NCBI GenBank assembly: GCA_037976565.1
Contig: CP137680.1
Coordinates: 27,856,873 to 27,920,872, forward strand
Source: Mesocentrotus franciscanus
Lineage: Eukaryota > Echinodermata > Echinoidea > Camarodonta > Strongylocentrotidae
Direction: 5' to 3'
DNA: 64,000 nucleotides
Position 1 is the first letter of the stretch; each line of letters opens with the position of its first letter. Below, one piece after another: positions 24,315 to 35,352 of this stretch. Made by a program: the position numbers and the translations under genes. The notes beneath the pieces were generated by a model. The model was not told the DNA's origin. It made no database searches and saw only the letters and a list, made by a program, of their open reading frames with translations.

Positions 24315-26907
24315 AGAGAAAGAGAGATAGAGAGAGAGAGAGAGAGAGATGGAGAGATTAACACAAAGATGTCAACGCAATATACATGTAGGTGATCTCA
24401 CTCAAAATACACTCGTAGACCCACCGGCCCCCACTCAGTGTTATGTAGGGTACGCGTATGCTTGTTCCCTCCCTTTTTCCTGCCTTGGAGACCCCCTAAA
24501 TCCGAACACTGCTCAATGTACCCCCCATCTATGATATTCAAGATATTTTATAACCCCCTTTTAAAATTGCTCAGGAGTCCAAAGAGAGACAGAAATAACA
24601 CACCCCTTTTAAAAGAAATCTACGGGTGAAAAGTCAAATACACCCCCTTTTGAAAAAAAAAAAATTCTCGGGTCGGACTTTGTCACGCGAAAAGTACCCC
24701 TTTATCGGAGATTCTGGGAACACGAATGCGGTCCCTTCGACCCCGGAGTGGGGGAGACCCCGGTGTTTACTCACCAAGTAAGAATGGTGCACCATTCAAC
24801 AAGTGACCATTTTATACGTACGCCACTCTGTTTAATGATGATTTTTCTCGGCTTTTTTTTTAAGAATAGAAATATAGCACATAAAGTAGAGGCACATTCC
24901 TTCCGCTTTTTGATAGTACCGGCCGTTTAATGATTAATCTGAACCCATGTCACCACTTTCCTGAAATTCGACGCTAGACATTTTGTTTTTCTCTAAAGAA
25001 TACCAACCACATAAAATCAAATGACAAAGTGAGGCACACCAATAAAGGAAAAACAAAGACAAGAATATTAATATTGCTATCTCTAACCTCGACACGGAAT
25101 GTGGTGATTTAAAAAGCTCTTAGTGTTTGAAAACAAAATTAAATGGCCTGGGGTAAAATGATGTGTGTTTTGTGATGGATCTACAATAATGTCACGTATG
25201 ACTCTAAGTCCTACTACATCAATCTCTGAGGAAGTGCAGTTTGGAAATATCAATCGATGAGGAGGGGGGGGGGTGAAAAGATCTTCTTCATTTTTCAATA
25301 TATATATATATATATGAGGTAAAATATTGCTCCAACCTGCATTTAAGAAAACCCCAAACGTTGGGGTCCCGTTAATACTGCTGATAAGATTCGAAACAAG
25401 AATTGAAATCCAATAGCCTGGCAAAGTGGATTATTTCATTATTTATGTGGTGTATGAAGAGTGGCCTGTAGCTCAAGCTGTGACTGTCATTTTCCAAGCT
25501 AATAACATATATCTATATATGAGTAAACGTATGAATAAAGGGTGGCCTACTTGGGATACTGACTAAACATTGTTTTGTATATATATACAAACATTTCAAG
25601 GCTTCGACTCGCAAGCCCAGGTATACAGTCTTTACATACCAGCTCGCTGATCTCACATTCATATTCTTATTGTCCAGAAACCTCGCGAGTCTTCTCATTC
25701 TATAATATATCCCAAGTTGGCCACCCAATATTCAAATGTGCATCTTTTTTTTAATCCTCATATATCAAATTGAAATCCATCTACCACATAAATCTGTGAA
25801 TGTTGATGTACATCCCCTCCTTCATTTGTTTTCTCTCTCTCTCTCTCTTTTCCCTTTTACCAATATTTTTTCTCTATATTTGTATTATTATGTATCCATT
25901 GAAGGTAGTCATGCTATCAAGCTTTGCTTACTTTGTCAACCCTCCTGTTTGATGTTTTCAAATAGTTACAGCCAACCTTACTATGTTTTACATGTACTCT
26001 TTTGTCATGTATAAAATGTTCAATGATTTGTTTGTTATATATTTGTAAAACTGCAAAAGAAAAAGAAAATGAAACAGAAATAAATAAATCAAATCTATAG
26101 AGTAATTTTACATTATAAAACTGAAAAGCTTACTGAAGCTTACTAATTCTAGAATATTTTTTAATTATTCTTCACCGATTTCAAAAGAGATCACGGAATA
26201 TTACCTGAAAATACATTTACAAACCGTCATGCATTCGCATTGTCTTGCCCTTTTACAGACAATTAGCTCCATCAAACCGTATCCAACATAGAGTTTTGTA
26301 TTCCTACTATCTCTGAATTGCTTACAACTTTGACACTTTGCACCCCCGTGAACGGGCTAATTGAAGCCCGATTCCTAGGCCAATGCGCTTGGGACAGACC
26401 CCGGGCCACGTCGATTGCAAGTCGATAGGGCTACTCCTATGTACTTATTAGATTTCGAATTGAGTCGAGTTGATTACACCTTCACTAGGGCTGAAGTATA
26501 TGTGTGCTATCCAAAGTGAGTGATTACTGATCCATTTGGTGAGGAAATTGAGATGTAATGAAGAAAAGTATGACCTAATCATTTCTGTAAAATCGACAAT
26601 CGATAAACACTCGAGGGTGTACTTTCATTTGTATACCCTCACAAAATCCTCTTAAAATCCTAATGAACAGAACAGTCAACAAAAGTGAAACAGAAAAGGG
26701 AGGAAATACCCCAAACGGCAGCCCCTTACTTCCGATTCCTGGCTAAGCGGTTCAATAGTCAAATCTCTTTCGCTCTTTGCTTCACATATACATTAAACTC
26801 CCAAAGCATTTATTATAAGGATCATTTTCTGCACCCTCCTGTTTTACCTACATTCCTACATTGACAGAGTTTACAATGTAAAACTTATAAGACTAAACTA
26901 TTGTAAC

Positions 26908-28155
26908 CAGTGGCGTAGCGTGGGCTTAGTCAATGGGGGGCACCAGTCTTTAGTATATTATATTAGCGTTTTAAAACTCTTTTATTAGTCACGGTACCTT
27001 TTAAGGAGTTAAACAGTTTCGCGTCACCCCCATCCAAAATTCATCAAAGAGGAATTATTTTCCATCTCTCATACACATAGACGTATAGGCACATTTTCGT
27101 GTGATGGCGCCGAGAGGGCCTCATGCCCGAAAATAACCATCCGGATTCCAAATATTGCAAACGAGCGAAAAACCAATACCACTTTTGCTATGGCAAAAAA
27201 TGTTATTAAGTCATAAATATACACTATATAGAATTATCCATTCGGTCATCTGGTTGCCAGGAATCATACTGATTTATCAATTTTTGCGAGAAGTGACGCG
27301 AACGAGGGGGAAAAAGACACGCTGTTATGATAAGATTTTAATTTCTATATTAAGAAACACAATAAATGAGGTTATATTTGGGTGCCATGCTACTCGAACA
27401 ATGACGATAGTCGGGCAGCGAGGTGCCCGACTATCGTCATATCATATGGAGATATTTATGGACCTAGCTGCCTCAAACTATCCCGTTTCTAAATATTACG
27501 AGCGAGCGAAGCGAGCGAGTCAAAAGACACCTGACTATTTCTAAAATGTTATTTTTTCATCAAAATACCCAAGGTGATATAATTTTTGGCATTTGGCGGT
27601 TTCTGATACGTTGTTTCGATGAAGTTGACGTTATTCAAAAATATGTTTTTAATATAACTAAAATACTCTCACGGCACCCCGGTTAAAAAGACGCTGTACT
27701 CTATATAGGGTCAAAATTTGAGAGGGCAGATTGACTAGGCCGGGAGGATATACCCTTTCCCTATAGGTTGGGAAAATGTTGCATTTCAAAGTTAAACGGA
27801 CACACATACTATATACTCTGTATGTCTCTTTTCCAGTATGTCTTCTTTCTTACACTCCTATCTCCATTTATTTTTTCTTCTCTGCTGTACTCTAAATCTA
27901 GGACGCAGATCGGATCACCCCGAAGCATTTTTCGATAATCGTTTAATGCACCTCTTTCAACAGATTTCATTTAATACTTATATTGTCCCCATATTACTGA
28001 TTCACATAATATCATAATCTTTGAAGTGCGTTTTTGAGCAATCTATCTCCCTATATTATCTCACGTTCTTTGTTCTCTTTCCTTCATCTCTCTCCTCACT
28101 CTCCCCCTTTTTTGCCATTCGATGGGGTGGGGGGTCCCATATAGCTACGCCACTG
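26908..28155. mobile_element. hAT-like non-autonomous element, second copy (in copy B)
   Basis: The counterpart of 20260-21513 with the same ends and the same ATTGTAAC duplication (26900-26907 and 28156-28163), 1248 bp because of small indels. Sharing the insertion site shows it was present before the two 6.1 kb copies separated, or that they are alleles. It should not be counted as an independent insertion. Confidence 0.85.
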
Positions 28156-28390
28156 ATTGTAACTAACACTTTCCTTGAAAATAACTCGCTGTGCTACGCT
28201 CGCTTGCAAAGTTAAAACCTGAAAATTAATTGATATTCATGCAAGAGACGGCGACAGCCCCTGGCGAGAATGTGCCCTTCCGCATGGCAGTTAAAGGAAG
28301 TGGCGCTTCTTTCTTGGAACACTAAATTCGAAGATGTACGAGCCTTTCAGCTTTGTCACAGGAAAAAAAGGAAGAAAACCAAGTTGCATT

Positions 28391-28630
28391 CAGTGGCGTA
28401 AATTGATTGGGGGGCACGATCCTCCATCACTTGACAAAACAAAAATCAAGAGATAAATGAATTTAGGGAGAGAAAAGGGATGGGAGAAAAACATAAAATA
28501 GGTGGAGCCTCCTTTCACACCCCTCGCTTGTCGAAGTCCCTGTTTATTGGCATTTCATCTATCTAGAAAGACCGGCGACCCTGCCCGATGTAAGCGCCCC
28601 CTAAATGCCCGGGACCCATACTGCGCCACT
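28391..28630. mobile_element. Degraded short hAT-like relic, second copy (in copy B)
   Basis: The counterpart of 21748-21994, with a shorter G run after the CAGTGGCGTAAATTG end. Same interpretation and same uncertainty. Confidence 0.45.
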
Positions 28631-28982
28631 AGGTGCAACAGAGAGAAGACGTGATTCATTAAGCTGCGAGGTATCCCCATTGACATTTATAAGAAAAATA
28701 AGTACGAGTCCCATTAATCATTATTCAAGCTTATAGCGAAAACTGAGGGAGATTGCTTTGAAAGACCTTAATATGTTAATGGGGTACGAATTTTGAATGA
28801 AAAATAATTGCCGGCCTAGGAGTGATTCGCATGTCCTCCACACAGAAATCCGACTGTAATTGAAAATATCTCAAGGAAAAAAAAGGAGAAGGTGGGAGCA
28901 TTAAACAGAAAATGAGGCGAGAATTCATAAAGATTAAAAATGTTAATTGTTTGGGGATAGCGAGGGAAGATAGACATACAGA

Positions 28983-28993
28983 CAGGGAGAGAA

Positions 28994-29043
<50 letters not shown>

Positions 29044-29060
29044 AGAGAGAGAGAGAAAGC
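28983..29060 (+). repeat. GA-rich simple repeat
   Basis: GAGAGA runs of about 75 bases with occasional A or G changes, a short way past the end of duplicated copy B. The minus-strand SLSLSL frame over it is composition. Confidence 0.92.
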
Positions 29061-29499
29061 CTAGAGGCCCGAGGCAGGGGCGGATCCAGTCGGCGGCAAG
29101 GGAGGAGGCCGAAAAAGGGGCCCACTTCGTGCCAAAATTTGAAAACCGTGCCGGCCGATTTTACGCTCAGTGGGGAGGGAGGGGGGTAATGAGCACAATT
29201 TTGTTTTTTGGCCTCCGAAAATTGAAAAAAAATGAGACGAGGTGGCTGTAATGAACATGAGAGTACAGAACAAGTGGTCAAACACAATGGTGAATGAATA
29301 AAAGATGTGTGTTTTTTAACGTCAATCCATTGTCCTCTCCAACAACAGGTCAATAACAATTGCGGTCTTACAGATTCTATTCATAAAATAAGCTAAATTA
29401 ATATAAAATTTGTATCAGCTCATAATAATCAGTCCTTCATTTGGACCATCGTATTCTACATGTAAACCGATGACGACATAGACGCGTCGTAAGTTTGTT

Positions 29500-29690
29500 G
29501 AACAAGAAGGCGTCATTTCGACTGCGTTGTTACCTACGCTAATCGATTCTCTGAAGGCAATAGACACCTGTAACGCAATGTTTTCACTCTTCTTTTTTAC
29601 TACCACTTAAAAAAAACACCCGATACCACTCTCACGTGAGGCGTCAGAGACCGCACTAGTTATTGACGCAGTCCTACGTCAGGCAAAATA
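29500..29690. repeat. Dispersed repeat, copy 2 (pair with 5690-5930)
   Basis: Contains GCGTTGTTACCTACGC, TCTGAAGGCAATAG, GGCGTCAGAGACCGC and GCAGTCCTACGTCAGGC, collinear with 5690-5930. Just after it, GGTCCCATG-type words repeat at about 29697-29745. Confidence 0.45.
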
Positions 29691-29963
29691 TGCTACTGGT
29701 CCCATGTTCCAATGGTCCCATGCCGGGTCCCATGTCCCATCCTTATACACCAACGTTTTGCTGTGATCTAATGTGGCAAATGGGCATAGGACCAAGACAA
29801 TATGTCTTGTTTTTGTTGTTGCTTCAGACGGTTCTACGTCACTTCGGAATGATTGCATTAAAGGTTTATAGTGTAGTCAGCTTTTAACGGACCGATCTTG
29901 CCTCTGACCGCACTGGGTACAGTCCGGGGGGGGAGGTCACTCTCATACACAAGTGCTACCCAC

Positions 29964-30669
29964 CAGTGGCGTAATGAGCAAAAACGTTTGGGGGCGCAGA
30001 AAAAAATCCGCATCAGTACCACCACTCTTACATGTTACATGCAGGCCCCGCGTAACGTTTTTCAAAGTGGGCGGGCGGGGGAGGGGGGGGGGGTGCTAAA
30101 TTATTTATGATCAGGTAGAGTAAAGCGAGCGAAGCAAGTTGAGCGTAAATTGGCGTGGGGTCCAGGGGCAAAGGGGTTTTAGGCATTTAATTAGGGTCAG
30201 ACGAGCATTCAGGGGACTGCCTTAGGGCCCCTGTTGGGGTCCAGGGAGGGGAGCCCCCGGAAGCTCAGGGGTTTCAGGCATTTAATTAGGTCAGATGAAC
30301 ATATTTTGATACCTAATTTGTGACACTGGCAGGTCACTAATTGGAGTGGGGTCCAGGGGGCGGAGTCCCCAGAAGCTTAGGGCTTTTAGGCATAAAATTA
30401 CGATCAGATGAGCATTCAGGGACCCGCCTTAAGGCCCTGGTGGGGTCCAAGGGGCGGAACCCCCGGAAGTTCAGGGGTTTAGCATTTAATTACGGTCAGA
30501 TGAATAACCAGGGGCCTGCCATAGTGCCTTGGTGGGGTCCAGGGGCAGAGCCCTCGGAAGATCAGGGAAAAATCATGCCATTTCAGCAACATTTGTAAAT
30601 CACTGGTATCGAATTAGAAATATACCACGTTTGAATTTTATTGGGGAACCCCCCATCAGTTCGCCAGTG
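29964..30669. mobile_element. hAT-like non-autonomous element with internal tandem units
   Basis: Flanked by an exact 8-bp duplication CTACCCAC (29956-29963 and 30670-30677). The 5' end is CAGTGGCGTAATG; the inverted 3' end reads CACTGGCGAAC, an imperfect terminal repeat. About 706 bp. The interior (about 30150-30580) is made of four to five diverged units of about 100 bp, each with GGTCCAGGGG, a GGAAG(C/T)TCAGGG word and GGCATTTAATTA...GGTCAGATGA. A GCGAGCGAAGC motif at 30125-30135 resembles one in the 20260 element. No transposase frame is seen. The short frames here are repeats, not genes. Confidence 0.75.
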
Positions 30670-30739
30670 CTACCCACCCGTGTCCATCAACCTCTGAAAT
30701 GGACCCTAATGGCGTTTCGAAACTTTTCTGAAATGGACC

Positions 30740-31000
30740 CTTTTTAAAGAAAACGTCTTAACCTGTGAACCTGAAAAGTTACCTTTTTAGGGGTTTTCTG
30801 CGATCGGTGCTTGAAAAACAACCCTTTTAGAGAAAACGTACAGACCTGTGAACCTGAAAAGGTACCCTCTTTTGGTTTTTGTTTTGCTATCAGTGCTTGA
30901 AGAACAGCCCCTTTTTAAGGAAAACGTCGACGACGCTGTATAGCTGAAAAAGACACCCTTTCGACGCTTTTTCTTGACGCGGGTGCGTAGCCATGTCATG
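30740..31000. repeat. Tandem repeat, about three units of 83-88 bp
   Basis: The word GAAAACGT recurs at about 30749, 30832 and 30920, each time followed by a CTG(T)...AACCTGAAAA-type stretch and a T-rich segment with (A/G)TC(A/G)GTGCTTGAA(A/G)AACA. Units are clearly diverged. The 88-codon minus-strand frame over it is a by-product. It follows the hAT-like element directly but has a different unit. Confidence 0.7.
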
Positions 31001-31136
31001 TTGGGAGTGACCCCCGGGGGTACAGTCGAGCCAATATGGAAGAAAGAGAGCAAACTCTGATAGCAACCGTAGAAGTGCTTGGAAAATTGAAGCGTGTTAA
31101 TGAAGGTGATCGGGACTTCTAGGTAAGGGGGTGGTA

Positions 31137-31352
31137 ACTTTTCTCTCCCTTTCTCTCTCTCTCTCTCATTCTGTCTTTATCTTTCCCTCCCTCATCCCCT
31201 CTCTCTTTCCAGCTTTCTACTCTCCCCCCCTCTCTCTCTTTCTCTCTCCCTCTCCCTCATCCCCTCTCTCTTTCCAGCTTTCTACTCTCTCTCTCCCCCT
31301 CTCTCTCTTTCTCTTTCTCCCTCTCCCTCTTTCTCTCTTTCTTTCCCTCTTT
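31137..31352 (+). repeat. CT-rich minisatellite, about 73-bp unit
   Basis: CCCTCATCCCCTCTCTCTTT followed by CCAGCTTTCTACTCTC occurs twice (about 31190 and 31255) within a CT-rich stretch; units are otherwise CT runs. Confidence 0.85.
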
Positions 31353-31379
31353 GTACACATTAGTCCTGTTGTTTAAGGT

Positions 31380-32588
31380 GACAAGCCCTTTATTCCTTTA
31401 CTTCGTCTTTATGGAAGGTCCACCCACTCTATTTTCTTGATTTCACCACTTAAAATTATCATCTACATGACAAAAGAAAGAAAGAAAGAAAGAAAAAAGA
31501 TCCATGCCGGGCCTTGAAATTGCATCACTGCCCTTGAAAGGCTATAGGGGGCCAGTAAAGCGGGTCAGATGTAACCTAATCGACCACATCAAACAATATA
31601 TAGGCAGAGTAACACCATATTGTGTAAACTCGTCGAAATGTCATTACCACCGAAGAAATATAATAACTACCCTGTTCGTGGCCATTTAATTTCTGACATC
31701 TATCTCCTTCCAGCATACATTGAACTTCAGAAATATTCCATTAATTTTCGATGTGCTATCCGATGGCTACAAGGTGAGAGTCTATTCAATTATTCATTAT
31801 TGCAATTCTGTATGCTATAATATACCTTTGCTTGTACTCTCTGACAGACTTCCATTCTCAGGTTTGTATAATATATATTCCGGGGTTTATTGTACTTTTT
31901 TGGATCAATTTCTTTGAAGGTGAAATCAAACTTAGCCTATACTATCCAGTGAAGCGTAATAACTGCATAATATTCAATATTCTTGAATTGGCTTGGGTTT
32001 CTAGCATGATTTTCTCCATGTGTCTCCTGAAATTCATTTGGAGGCTTCAAGAAATTTGTGGAAGGGGGGGGGGCGGCTTGAGCGGCCCCTTCCAACCCTC
32101 AAGAACTGCTGCTGCTTACATTTGGAAGCCTCTTAGGGCATTACAAAAGGCACAACATACTCTTTCAAAGCTCTTTTAAAGAAAGTGAAATTGCAATGGA
32201 TTGAAAGCTTGAAAACCTATAAAAGATATCAATTTTCTTTTCTTGTATTAATCTATTGTGATTAAATGAGATTAGATACTTGTTTTTTTTTTTTTTTTAA
32301 GCGGTAGAGGCCCCTTATTCAAACAATCAAAGCTTCTCCGCGACTGAGAACAATAATATTTCCTCTTCTTTTTAGGGGTCGATGACATCAGGTACTGCGA
32401 AATTTCTATCCATACTTTATGAATTTGATTATTATTTGATTTAATTTCGTTATTTCAAAGTAGAGCAATGTCATGACACACGTTTAAAGTCCTTTGTGTG
32501 ATGCCGTTTTAATATCAACACAACACAAAACGCCGGTACAAAACGGCGACAAAATTATATGAATATTTACTTTTGCCAGCTAGTTACA
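31380..32588. other. Unassigned sequence upstream of TBC1D19
   Basis: Unique-looking AT-rich sequence with a (GAAA)n run near 31473-31497 and a T run at 32284-32299. Several short + strand frames between 31500 and 32180 overlap in different phases and are not recognisable. Any distal regulatory sequence for TBC1D19 could lie here but none can be named. Confidence 0.5.
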
Positions 32589-32602
32589 CTGCGCATGCGC
32601 TG
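32589..32602. promoter_or_regulatory. NRF1-type palindromic site at probable TBC1D19 promoter
   Basis: The word TGCGCATGCGCTG contains the perfect palindrome GCGCATGCGC (32591-32600), the classic recognition sequence of NRF1, a factor common at TATA-less housekeeping promoters. No TATA box is seen in a convincing position. Nearby CpG-bearing words (ACGCCGGTAC, AACGGCGAC at about 32530-32550) stand out from the AT-rich surroundings. Its place just before a consensus splice donor suggests the TBC1D19 promoter; that link is inference. Confidence 0.45.
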
Positions 32603-32694
32603 TCAATTGCCATAGCAGACTGTAAACTATACCGTTCCTGTGTGATCGACCGACCCAATATTTCTTCGTAGAATATAGAGTCTGAGCATATTTG
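32593..32694 (+). other. TBC1D19: Putative non-coding leader exon of TBC1D19
   Basis: A consensus 5' splice site, TTTG|GTGAGT, lies at 32695, about 100 bases after an NRF1-type palindrome and about 2.1 kb before the acceptor at 34800 that leads into the first coding exon. The stretch contains stops and no useful reading frame, as expected for a leader. Its 5' end is a guess: the transcription start cannot be read from sequence. RNA evidence would be needed; another leader further upstream is possible. Confidence 0.4.
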
Positions 32695-34495
32695 GTGAGT
32701 AAAAGAACTACTGTTTGTAGAACACACAATAGGGCAACTCTGAATATTCGAACTGAATGGTGAAAAGCTTTTTTGGGTGAAGAATTAAACATTATATTTA
32801 GTACTATGACACATCTGCCAATTTCCTAAGCCCCACGTCCTTAAATCGGTGTGTGTAAATATATCCTATTCAGCTATTTGCATTGAACTGAAAATGTCGA
32901 ACTGTTTACTTTTAACTTTGTGAAACAAGTGTTATGATTTGTTTTTGTATTTTAAATTAGCATTTATGGTGATGCATATATGTTGGATGTTTTTCAGTAC
33001 TGATTGGACCTCTCCTCTTTCTTCTCTGTTTCTCTGTTATTAAACCGTTCCTTCTTCTTTGACTGTCTGAGTTTGAGTTTGACTTGTCTTCTTATTCTGA
33101 AACTATTTTTTACTTCTTGTTAAAATTGTTCGAGTAGGTCTAAATTTTGTAAATGATTCAACATGGGAAAAATCTACCCCCAAATAGAGGAGTTGCCATG
33201 GCAATATTTATCTTCATTACCTGTGATTTGGCTGCAGTTTTCGGCTTAGCGGCGGTAGTTTTTGGCAGCATAGATAAGTGAATGGAGAGTTTCTTACAAA
33301 TGCGCTGATCAAAAACTTAACTTAAAATGCGATGGAATCCACCTCTGCAGTTTAAGAAACAAGAGTTATCGCGTGTGTATTTCATTCATCGACTATCGAT
33401 AACTTCAACGTGTGATGGGACAATGGCACACACAAAATTATGATCTAAAACTGAAATTTCTTGAAATGCAGCACAAATTTTGGAACCATGTTGCCTTACA
33501 CTGTTACAGACAGGTTTTATTAGATCATAGATGCACATTTCCAAATTGTATTCATATTCAGTTATTTATGTGTTTTGTGGGGGAGGGGGAGGCGGTGGGC
33601 TAACGTTAAGTTGTTGCATGTAAGTCTAGAAAAGGAAAGAAAACATGCCTGGGTACTAACCATCAGTACATGTATGTCAGCCATGTTCCACCTCTTAGTT
33701 GAAGAGGTAACTACACCAGAATAATCAGCTAAATTCAACAAAAGAAAATACCTTTTTCAATCTGGGTCGATCAAATATCTATAGTGTAGGTAATAGGTTA
33801 AACTCTGACGTGAGTTTGAGAGCAAACATGTGTTTGTATAGTATTGTAGGAAGTCAATGTGGTACAGCCGTACTATGGATATTCTAAAAGAAAAGGAGTT
33901 AAAAGTACTGGTAGAGTACATAACATGTGCAGTAAACATCCCTTTTTTTTTTAACATGCCGCCATTTGATGTAGATAGAGTCTACTCGGTCTAGTAAAAA
34001 TGTTTACATATTAGCTCACTACAAACCCAAATCACTAAACAGCACACACAGTATTAGTTACTATAGTACATGTAGCACGGTGTTCCACAAACAAAAATTC
34101 AAACATGTAAAATTGGAACATGGAAGGAGTATGAATTGATGTTTGCTAAGCACAAAGTCCCTTGTGGCTGGGCTCCCGGGCTTGCTTGAGGGCTCTAAGG
34201 CTCTTACATGTAGATGCACTCTGGTGCAATCTGAGCCATATTGTGAAGCATTTTCAAACAAGTTTTATGACTAATATTTCATAAATAATATTAGTTGAGA
34301 GATTAACCTGTAGCTGACTTTCGGACATGTAGTACAGTCAAAATTAAAACCTTTCGTGATTTTCAGACCTGTACAATTAAAATTCAAATGTGTAGCTGTT
34401 ACATGTTTAACCCTGATAGTAGCCAATATGGAACATACCATCTGAATATATGATAGCTACATGTACATACATTTAGCTACAATTAGTGGTAGTTA

Positions 34496-34700
34496 TTTTT
34501 ATTTTTTTACCTGACTGCTAAGAAAGCATAAATGCTTGTTAGTAAGCAGCCAGAGGACCGACGACTTTAGGTCCTCTCTGAGGGACCTGGCAATGAGGAT
34601 TAATGCCTTACCAAAGGGCACTAGCGCATCGACTTGGTTTTGAACCCGGGTCGCCGGATTACGAGACCACTGCTCTACCGACTGAGCTATCGCGCCTCCT
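34496..34700 (-). mobile_element. tRNA-derived SINE, family 1, best copy (tRNA-Thr-like head)
   Basis: Read on the minus strand, the head has an A box, TAGCTCAGTCGGTAGAGC, and a B box, GGGTTCAAAACC, with an intervening anticodon-like loop containing CGT (threonine type). It is followed by a non-tRNA body and an A-rich 3' tail (the T run at 34496-34508 on the + strand). This arrangement is that of a polymerase III SINE and not of a working tRNA gene: the acceptor stem cannot close, because the sequence past the B box runs on into the body. It lies just upstream of TBC1D19 coding exon 1. Confidence 0.82.
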
Positions 34701-34836
34701 AGGACATGTGCATGTAAATGTATCTCTGGGTGTTAATAGTCTCATAAGTCATATTCACAATCTCATTTGTAAATGTGCTCTATATTTTCATTGATTACAG
34801 ACAAGGTTTCAAAGCAGAGAGTGCAGTAAGTGCACA

Positions 34837-34944
34837 ATGGCAGACATCAATTATGATGCAGGTGATGTAGGCGTGATGCTGCCTCAGATAGTCAAGGAAC
34901 TCCAGAAGACAACATTGCATTCACAACTCAAACAGGCAGCACAG
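34837..34944 (+). CDS. TBC1D19: TBC1D19 coding exon 1 (residues 1-36)
   Basis: Encodes 36 residues beginning MADINYDAG and containing QIVKELQKTTLHSQLKQAAQ, which resembles the QIVQKL...LYSQL segment at the start of vertebrate TBC1D19. The ATG has A at -3 and G at +4, a strong initiation context. The exon probably starts at 34801, after the acceptor TTGATTACAG, giving 36 bases of leader. That stretch has no stop in frame, but if the inferred leader exon is joined (donor at 32695), a TGA at 32683-32685 falls in frame upstream, which supports this ATG. The donor is CAG|GTAATA at 34945, and the exon ends in phase 0. The 36-residue protein segment is too short to recognise alone; the call rests on the spliced product. 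Confidence 0.88.
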
Positions 34945-35277
34945 GTAATAATATAGAATTCCCTCTAAGACACTATTCATCCTGAGATTTTTGGCTGCTT
35001 TCTTCGCCTCTTTGTATGGTCGCTCATTTTCCATGCATGCAGTTTTGCACAAAACAAGAGGCACTAATTGACAGTGGCTTTTCAAAATTATCAATTTCCA
35101 GTATTGATAGCTCCATGATAACCTTTTATGTTTTAAAACCCCAGTATCCATTAAGCATGCACTAGAAACAATTAAATGATGTTGAAGCCTTTGGTATATA
35201 TATATCTATACCACACTGAATACAATGTTGCTCTGGGGGATTTATTTTGTATGGTATATAAAGAGTTTAAGGTGTTC

Positions 35278-35352
35278 CAGAGGTGTCGTGGTCCAGTGGA
35301 TAATTATCTGGACAGTGAACCACAAAGTATAGGGTTTAAATCCTCGCCGCAG
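35278..35352 (+). mobile_element. tRNA-derived SINE, family 2, head region
   Basis: A tRNA-like head GAGGTGTCGTGGTCCAGTGG (A-box region) with a B box, GGGTTTAAATCC, 46 bases on. The same head occurs on the minus strand near 41491-41575 and 50689-50785. Here the body after the head is not clearly present. Not a working tRNA gene: stems are broken and other copies exist in the window. Confidence 0.65.

Larger units (their letters stand above)
22593..28730. repeat. 6.1 kb duplicated block, copy B (starts at assembly gap)
   Basis: Collinear near-identical partner of 15968-22092. It begins with the first base after the N run and diverges from copy A only where copy A runs into the gap: the sequence after 28730 (TTATAGCGAAAACTG) has no counterpart because copy A is cut there. 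Differences include substitutions (for example in the hAT-like element) as well as run-length changes, so it is not a byte-for-byte copy. This fits two alleles. Contains GA tracts at 22673-22697, 23042-23142 and 24242-24352, and the second copies of the hAT-like elements. Confidence 0.95.

Noticed and set aside
29079..29100. GGGGCGGATCCAG word resembling the end of a DNA transposon
   Set aside because: No matching inverted end or target duplication was found; the similar GGATCCACC word near 57635 is too far away and not paired.
30341..30747. Two overlapping frames with Gly/Arg-rich translation
   Set aside because: They lie over the internal tandem units and right end of the hAT-like element.
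34628..34700. Functional tRNA-Thr gene on the minus strand
   Set aside because: The acceptor stem does not close, the B box is imperfect, and the sequence continues into a SINE body with other copies in the window.
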